Of a DNA stretch of 64,000 nt, positions 59,835-64,000 are shown one piece after another. This DNA comes from Candidatus Leptofilum proximum. Lineage in GTDB: Bacteria > Chloroflexota > Anaerolineae > Promineifilales > Promineifilaceae. The translations under genes and the position numbers were made by a program. The notes beneath the pieces were generated by a model, which searched no databases, was not told the origin of the DNA, and saw nothing but the letters and a program-made list of their open reading frames with translations. Each line of letters opens with the position of its first letter. The first letter of the stretch is position 1. The DNA is taken from assembly GCA_016710325.1 (NCBI GenBank), contig JADJXK010000002.1, positions 4,154,001 to 4,218,000 of the forward strand, read 5' to 3'.

Positions 59835-61148
59835 CTATTGAGTGCTGCATGGATCACAGTGTACGTCTGCCAGAGGGTTTCCATCAATAAGTGCCTGGAC
59901 CCAGTTGACCAGGGCAACCCCATTAACCTGCATTGAGTAAAACTCCTCGCCGCTCAGGATGGTGTGATTATCGCCAGGTGCCGTATAGCTGTGCTGGAGC
60001 GCACCAGCGCTTTCTATCAGCGTCTCATTGGCGTCGATCGATGCGATAAGGTTGGAAGCATCCAGTTCAAGTAAGGTCAAATAACTTGCCTGAACTTCAT
60101 CAAAGGCATAATCGAACCGAGCCAACGTTATCTCAGGGTCGTGCCCCTTGGTCTGGACCCAAAACATGGGAATACTCCATTCTTGGGTTGGCAGATCTTC
60201 ATTCACTTCCCAGTCGGGTATGGTCGCGAAAGCTCCCCACAGCTCCAGGAGTCTGTTGTTTAGCTCTGGGTCCCCTGGATAAGCTCCAGAGCTGTCGGCC
60301 AGAACAGTGATCTGTGCCTCTGGAAGCGCATCGGACACCAAACCGCCATACATAGGTGCAGCTACCGATCCGGCACTGGCGCCCATTACAACAACCTGGT
60401 CGGCGTTGGGAAAATTCTCGGCCAGATAGGCGAGGGCAGTTGTGCCGTTTGCAAATCCGTTGTGCAGGACGGTTAGCCCTGGCGTGTATTCTTGCGTACG
60501 ATTGCCCAGGTGCAAATCGCCGGTGCAGTATGACACGTAAACAAACGAGTAGTCAGAAAACGGGTTACCAGGATGTGAGAGAGCAAGAATGCCATTCCGA
60601 AACACCGGATTATCGCCGTCGGTGACATTCCATTCGTATGTTGTTGAGTCGCCATGTGTGAAAGCGCAGGTCGTCGCGTCCCAGCAGGCACCGCCACCCG
60701 CCAGGAAAAGTACCACCTTTGTCGGATCTGCCGGACGGGTCCAAAAGGCATATTCACTGCCATCGGCACACTTACTTGTATTGCCAGGCAGAACCTTTTC
60801 CCATTCTGAACTGTCCGGATCAACACCGTTTACCTGGGTAAGGCCAGGAGCCTGAGGCATTAGTGCCGCACATGCTTCCCTGGCTGCTTTAAATTCGGCC
60901 GAGTTCACATCAATGCCGGTGCCTATCAGGTTTATTCCGTCGTCGGTTGGGTCGGGATAGGTGGGCAGCCCATTGGCCTGCATGCATTTGGCTAGAGCTA
61001 ACAGCCCTTCATAATCCGCCAGGTTGGCAACGGCCGTTGCCGTGGGTGCATCCTCTGGCAAAATGGATGATCGAATCTGCGGAAAAGCCAGCATAACCCC
61101 ACCGACAATAACGATGAAAATGAGCAAGATTGAAACTTTCCTCAACAT
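59835..61148 (-). CDS. Secreted pectinacetylesterase/Notum-like hydrolase with N-terminal small domain
   Basis: 437 residues from the ATG at 61146-61148 (AGGAA upstream), which starts a signal anchor (VSILLIFIVIVGGVMLAF). Residues about 45-110 match a small secreted domain with Cys pairs (ALAKCMQANGLPTYPDPTDDG ... FKAAREACAALMPQ). The rest is pectinacetylesterase-like: FLAGGGACWDATTCAF, FVYVSYCTGDLHLGN and the nucleophile elbow VVMGASAGSVAAPMY (Ser), with Asp and His (PGDNHTILSG) near the end. Family enzymes remove acyl groups from polysaccharides or proteins. The join of the two domains is unusual in my experience. Confidence 0.88.
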   Translation of the reverse strand: MLRKVSILLIFIVIVGGVMLAFPQIRSSILPEDAPTATAVANLADYEGLLALAKCMQANGLPTYPDPTDDGINLIGTGIDVNSAEFKAAREACAALMPQAPGLTQVNGVDPDSSEWEKVLPGNTSKCADGSEYAFWTRPADPTKVVLFLAGGGACWDATTCAFTHGDSTTYEWNVTDGDNPVFRNGILALSHPGNPFSDYSFVYVSYCTGDLHLGNRTQEYTPGLTVLHNGFANGTTALAYLAENFPNADQVVVMGASAGSVAAPMYGGLVSDALPEAQITVLADSSGAYPGDPELNNRLLELWGAFATIPDWEVNEDLPTQEWSIPMFWVQTKGHDPEITLARFDYAFDEVQASYLTLLELDASNLIASIDANETLIESAGALQHSYTAPGDNHTILSGEEFYSMQVNGVALVNWVQALIDGNPLADVHCDPCSTQ

Positions 61149-61429
61149 ATTTCTGTTCCTGTTTTTTGCAAACCACCGAAAACATTTTGAAAAACGAACA
61201 GAGATTTCTCTGTGGTTTGCTATTCGAACTTGAGCCCAATAGTAACAAATAAACGTGTACAAAATGTGTAAAGCTCAAGTTTGGGCCTGATAAAAACAAG
61301 TAAGGGCTGAAAGTCTCTTATCCACGCTTAGGCTAAAAAGTGAGCATCGCGTTGGCTTAAGCTGGATGGTTTGACATAAATAAATTCTACCAGGCATTAT
61401 TTTTACCAATCTTAGTAGGGCCAATCGGC

Positions 61430-61458
61430 TTGTATTGCCTCATCCGCCGGATTAAAAT
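61430..61458 (+). promoter_or_regulatory. Candidate promoter for pdxS
   Basis: TTGTAT (61430-61435), 17-base spacer, TAAAAT (61453-61458); leader of about 80 bases to the ATG at 61545. Confidence 0.45.
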
Positions 61459-61494
61459 CATAAAGAAAGTAACGTAAACAGTTACTACCTCTTC

Positions 61495-61510
61495 TGTGAT
61501 GAAGGTCACA
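61495..61510. promoter_or_regulatory. CRP/FNR-family consensus palindrome
   Basis: TGTGA-TGAAGG-TCACA matches the CRP core TGTGA-N6-TCACA exactly. It lies downstream of the predicted start of transcription, a repressing position. Confidence 0.4.
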
Positions 61511-61544
61511 AAGAAGTCAGTAAACCAAAATAGTGGAGGTTAAG

Positions 61545-62462
61545 ATGACCGAAAACGGGAACACCAAGCAGAATGGACACAGCGAGGTTGGCAGCTTTAA
61601 GGTAAAGGCTGGCCTGGCTCAGATGTTAAAAGGCGGCGTGATCATGGACGTGGTGACACCGGAACAGGCTGTTATTGCGGAAGAGGCTGGCGCCTGTGCC
61701 GTCATGGCCCTGGAACGTGTTCCGGCCGACATTCGCAAAGATGGCGGCGTGTCCCGCATGTCCGACCCCGGCATGATCAAGGAGATTATTGCCGCGGTGA
61801 GCATCCCGGTGATGGCCAAAGCGCGTATCGGCCATTTTGTGGAAGCCCAAATTTTGGAGGCCATTGGCGTGGATTACGTGGACGAAAGCGAAGTACTCAC
61901 GCCCGCCGACGAAGAGCATCACATCAATAAGCACAACTTCAGAATCCCCTTTGTATGCGGCTGCCGCAACCTGGGTGAGGCGCTGCGCCGCATCGGTGAA
62001 GGTGCGGCGATGATTCGCACCAAGGGGGAAGCGGGCACCGGCGACGTGGTCGAGGCCGTACGCCACGCCCGCACCGTGCTCGGCGAAATCCGCCGCCTGC
62101 AGCTCATGCCCGACGAAGAGTTGATGACCTACGCCAAAAACATCGGTGCGCCGTATGCGCTGGTGAAGGAAACCAAGGAACTCGGCCGTCTGCCGGTGGT
62201 GAACTTTGCTGCTGGCGGCATTGCCACCCCTGCCGACGCGGCTTTGATGATGCAAATTGGCGTGGATGGTGTGTTTGTTGGCTCGGGCATCTTCAAGAGC
62301 GGCAACCCGGCTGAGCGGGCCAAGGCCATTGTGGAAGCGACTACCCATTTCAATAATCCCGAGATTCTGGCCAAAGTCAGTGAAAACCTGGGCGAGCCGA
62401 TGGTGGGGATCAACGTGAGCAGCCTGCCAGAGAGCGAGCATCTGGCGACACGCGGCTGGTAG
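61545..62462 (+). CDS. pdxS: Pyridoxal 5'-phosphate synthase subunit PdxS
   Basis: 305 residues from the ATG at 61545 (GGAGGT 4 bases before). The TIM-barrel synthase makes pyridoxal phosphate from ribose 5-phosphate, glyceraldehyde 3-phosphate and ammonia delivered by PdxT. Highly conserved motifs are all present: KAGLAQMLKGGVIMDV, RVPADIRKDGGVSRMSDP, catalytic Lys92 in VMAKARIGHF, EAQILEAIGVDYVDESEVLTPADEEHHI and NFAAGGIATPADAALMMQ with GVFVGSGIFKS. The partner pdxT is separated from it by a GNAT gene on the same strand. Confidence 0.98.
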   Translation: MTENGNTKQNGHSEVGSFKVKAGLAQMLKGGVIMDVVTPEQAVIAEEAGACAVMALERVPADIRKDGGVSRMSDPGMIKEIIAAVSIPVMAKARIGHFVEAQILEAIGVDYVDESEVLTPADEEHHINKHNFRIPFVCGCRNLGEALRRIGEGAAMIRTKGEAGTGDVVEAVRHARTVLGEIRRLQLMPDEELMTYAKNIGAPYALVKETKELGRLPVVNFAAGGIATPADAALMMQIGVDGVFVGSGIFKSGNPAERAKAIVEATTHFNNPEILAKVSENLGEPMVGINVSSLPESEHLATRGW

Positions 62463-62464
62463 TT

Positions 62465-62532
62465 GTGACGGGGTGAAAGGTTGACAAGGTGAAGGGGTGA
62501 CAGGGTGAAGGGGTGACAGGGTGAAGGGGTGA
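62465..62532. repeat. GGGTGA(C/A)A tandem repeat
   Basis: Nearly uninterrupted GGGTGAAG/GGGTGACA words between pdxS and the GNAT gene, same family as 4881-4935. Confidence 0.85.
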
Positions 62533-62591
62533 TTGTAGCTGCGGATTCTTTCCGCGCTTCTCGCAGCGTGTTAAGAAAGCGTGGCTATAGG

Positions 62592-63047
62592 ATGAACGAG
62601 ATGGATGTACGTGAACTAGACCCGGAGCGGGACATGGTGGAGTGGCTGCGGCTGCGGCAGGGGCTGTTTGACGACAGCACGGACGAAGAGCACCGGCAGG
62701 AGATGGCCGAAATTTTGGCCGAGGAAGTGGGCTGTGTGCTGGTGGCGGAACGGCCGTCTTCCCCCCATCTCGCCGGTTACGTCTTTGTCGGTACGCGCAA
62801 ATACGCCGAGGGCTGTACCACTTCCCCCGTGGCCTACCTGGAAGAGTGGTTTGTTGATGCCGATGTGCGCCGCCAGGGCGTGGGCAAAGCCCTCATCACT
62901 GCCGCCGAAGCCTGGGCACGGCAAAATGGCCTCACCGAAATCGCCTCCGACACCACCATCGACAACAACATCAGCCTGGCCAGCCACCTGGCCCTCGGCT
63001 TCACCGAAGTCGAACGGCAAATCAACTTTATCAAGAAACTGGATTAG
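62592..63047 (+). CDS. GNAT acetyltransferase resembling aminoglycoside 6'-N-acetyltransferases
   Basis: 151 residues from the ATG at 62592; another ATG at 62601 has better spacing to AGGA. Motifs: VEWLRLRQGLFDD, YVFVGTRKYAEGCTTSPVAYLEEWFVD, acetyl-CoA loop VRRQGVGKALITAAEAWA and IASDTTIDNNISLASHLALGFTEVER. The order W-x-x-L-R, EGC-TSPV-YLE-W-VD and ASDT-x-x-DN-x-S-x-x-H matches the chromosomal AAC(6')-I family. It may acetylate aminoglycosides or another polyamine-like substrate. It is embedded between pdxS and pdxT, though repeats on both sides suggest separate expression. Confidence 0.82.
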   Translation: MNEMDVRELDPERDMVEWLRLRQGLFDDSTDEEHRQEMAEILAEEVGCVLVAERPSSPHLAGYVFVGTRKYAEGCTTSPVAYLEEWFVDADVRRQGVGKALITAAEAWARQNGLTEIASDTTIDNNISLASHLALGFTEVERQINFIKKLD

Positions 63048-63053
63048 CCACCC

Positions 63054-63112
63054 ATTTTCCCGGAAACTGGCTCAAGTAACCTTACTTGGTTCGGATCAGT
63101 TTCCGGGAAAAT
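63054..63112. repeat. 16-bp hairpin with inner hairpin before pdxT
   Basis: ATTTTCCCGGAAACTG (63054-63069) pairs perfectly with 63097-63112. Inside, CAAGTAA/TTACTTG forms a second stem. Single-copy word family in this window. Confidence 0.8.
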
Positions 63113-63128
63113 CAACGGCAAAACAACT

Positions 63129-63752
63129 ATGAAAATTGGCGTTTTGGCGCTGCAGGGCGCCTTCATTGAACATATCAACATGCTAAAATCGCTGGGAGTG
63201 GAGGCGGTGGAAGTGCGCCTGCCGGAGCAGCTGGCCGACCTCGATGGCCTGATTATTCCCGGCGGGGAAAGCACCACCATTGGCAAGCTGGCGCGCCGCT
63301 TTGGGTTGATGGAGCCGCTGCGCAGCTTTGCCCAGGCCAGACCGGTCTGGGGCACCTGCGCTGGGATGATCTTCCTGGCCAAGGAGATTACCAGCGGCAC
63401 CGCTGGCCGTGATCAACCGCTGCTAGGGATGATGGACATTGAAGTGGCGCGGAATGCGTTTGGGCGGCAGGTGGATTCGTTTGAAACCGATTTGGAGGTG
63501 TTGGTGTTTGCCAATGGGGATAAACGGCCGTTTCCCGCCGTCTTCATTCGTGCCCCCCAGCTGATTGCCGCCAAGGGTAATGCCCACGTTATTGCTGAGC
63601 TGCCGGACGGAACGGCCGTGGCTGCCCAGCAAGGCCGCTGGCTCGTGACCTCCTTCCACCCCGAACTGACGGGAGACAGCCGTTTCCACGAATATTTTTT
63701 GTCGCTTGTGGCGCAAGAAAAACAGCAAAATCAGGAAAGTTCCACCGCGTGA
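63129..63752 (+). CDS. pdxT: Pyridoxal 5'-phosphate synthase glutaminase subunit PdxT
   Basis: 207 residues, normal length. Class I glutamine amidotransferase: oxyanion loop IPGGESTTIGKLARRFG, nucleophile Cys77 in WGTCAGMIFLAKEI, RNAFGRQVDSFE, VFIRAPQL and the catalytic His/Glu in VTSFHPELTGDSRFHEYF. It releases ammonia for PdxS in the 24-subunit complex. The ribosome site is weak, which may mean it is translated less efficiently than pdxS. Confidence 0.97.
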   Translation: MKIGVLALQGAFIEHINMLKSLGVEAVEVRLPEQLADLDGLIIPGGESTTIGKLARRFGLMEPLRSFAQARPVWGTCAGMIFLAKEITSGTAGRDQPLLGMMDIEVARNAFGRQVDSFETDLEVLVFANGDKRPFPAVFIRAPQLIAAKGNAHVIAELPDGTAVAAQQGRWLVTSFHPELTGDSRFHEYFLSLVAQEKQQNQESSTA

Positions 63753-63790
63753 TGGATTGAAGAAGTTACATAACCCGCTACAATAGGGCA

Positions 63791-64000
63791 ATGGAAGAAC
63801 ACCCTCGAACAATCACAGGACCATTCGGCCGTTTCACCCGGCAGGCGAATGGGCTTATTTATTTCTACAAACAAGACGACCTGGCTATCGATGTATCTAC
63901 GGCCCAAAAATTCCTGGACATCATTCGCCAGCTGGATAACTCTGGCGAGGTACGCATTATCGTTGTACAGGGTCATGGTGTGGAGTACAGCTTCGATGCC
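63791..64000 (+). CDS. Unknown protein, 5' part only
   Basis: The ATG at 63791 opens a frame of 70 codons that runs off the window. Visible sequence: MEEHPRTITGPFGRFTRQANG, LIYFYKQDDLAIDVSTAQKFLDIIRQL and SGEVRIIVVQGHGVEYSFDA. The strand-helix-strand order with VRIIVVQG recalls STAS-like domains but this is weak. The spacer from pdxT is 38 bp, so it may belong to the same transcript. No family is assigned. Confidence 0.6.
   Translation, partial: MEEHPRTITGPFGRFTRQANGLIYFYKQDDLAIDVSTAQKFLDIIRQLDNSGEVRIIVVQGHGVEYSFDA

Larger units (their letters stand above)
61149..61544. promoter_or_regulatory. pdxS upstream region with promoter and CRP-like site
   Basis: No gene. It contains the candidate promoter (61430-61458), AGTAAC-N7-GTTACT (about 61469-61487) and the CRP-type palindrome at 61495-61510. 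Confidence 0.5.

Noticed and set aside
62465..62532. CRISPR-like or satellite array in the GGGTGACA words
   Set aside because: Seven- to eight-base units follow each other directly, without spacers, and the same words recur in four other gaps, so it is a simple intergenic repeat.
1..64000. tRNA or rRNA genes
   Set aside because: No cloverleaf-like segment or rRNA-conserved stretch was recognised on either strand by eye; a tRNAscan/Infernal run would settle this.

Overview
The window looks like chromosomal DNA of a free-living bacterium, most probably a filamentous or Anaerolineae-type member of the Chloroflexota. This is inferred from gene content and style, with no database search. The signs are FtsZ without a dcw cluster, many Thr/Pro-linker lipoproteins with TolB-like propellers, an FHA-winged-helix regulator, a membrane Ser/Thr kinase, two KorAB-type 2-oxoacid oxidoreductases and PdxST. 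The genome has a strong sequence signature: the palindrome ACGGCCGT occurs dozens of times, inside and outside genes, where about one or two would be expected by chance. Most spacers also carry short word-like inverted repeats, each family different.

Layout. 1-7.1 kb: partial UbiD-family decarboxylase, SH3/propeller lipoprotein, ftsZ preceded by a small HTH gene, then a coupled SRPBCC/hypothetical pair and a site-2-protease-like M50 peptidase with CBS domains. 7.4-11.1 kb: an insertion sequence with a frameshifted transposase, a sigma-like gene and a 317-bp partial copy of it that bracket a nucleotidyltransferase/antitoxin-like pair. 11.3-25.7 kb: a polymorphic-toxin island. It holds a 2865-residue RHS/YD-repeat protein followed by a lipoprotein, two adjacent tyrosine recombinases on the other strand, then an orphan RHS tip fragment again followed by a lipoprotein. 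The island is poorer in ACGGCCGT and partly AT-richer than its flanks.

26-42.4 kb: a thioester alpha-2-macroglobulin lipoprotein, another propeller lipoprotein, a translationally coupled pair of large two-component sensors, a TPR protein and a HAD hydrolase. 42.6-50.5 kb: a GntR regulator, a CBS protein and two tandem 2-oxoacid:ferredoxin oxidoreductase alpha/beta pairs, the first beta subunit carrying a C-terminal CBS pair. This block is probably the central anaerobic or microaerobic 2-oxoacid (2-oxoglutarate/pyruvate) oxidation unit.

50.8-55.1 kb: FHA-winged-helix regulator, two multi-span membrane proteins that share an upstream 29-nt element, and between them a membrane Ser/Thr kinase. 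55.2-64 kb: MOSC protein, small ORF, structured spacer, a uracil-DNA glycosylase lacking the usual Fe-S cysteines, methyltransferase, a toxin-antitoxin locus with a broken toxin, tandem-GNAT protein, pectinacetylesterase-like lipase/esterase, and pdxS-GNAT-pdxT for pyridoxal phosphate synthesis. No rRNA, tRNA or CRISPR array was seen. Both window ends cut genes (UbiD at the left, an unknown gene at the right).
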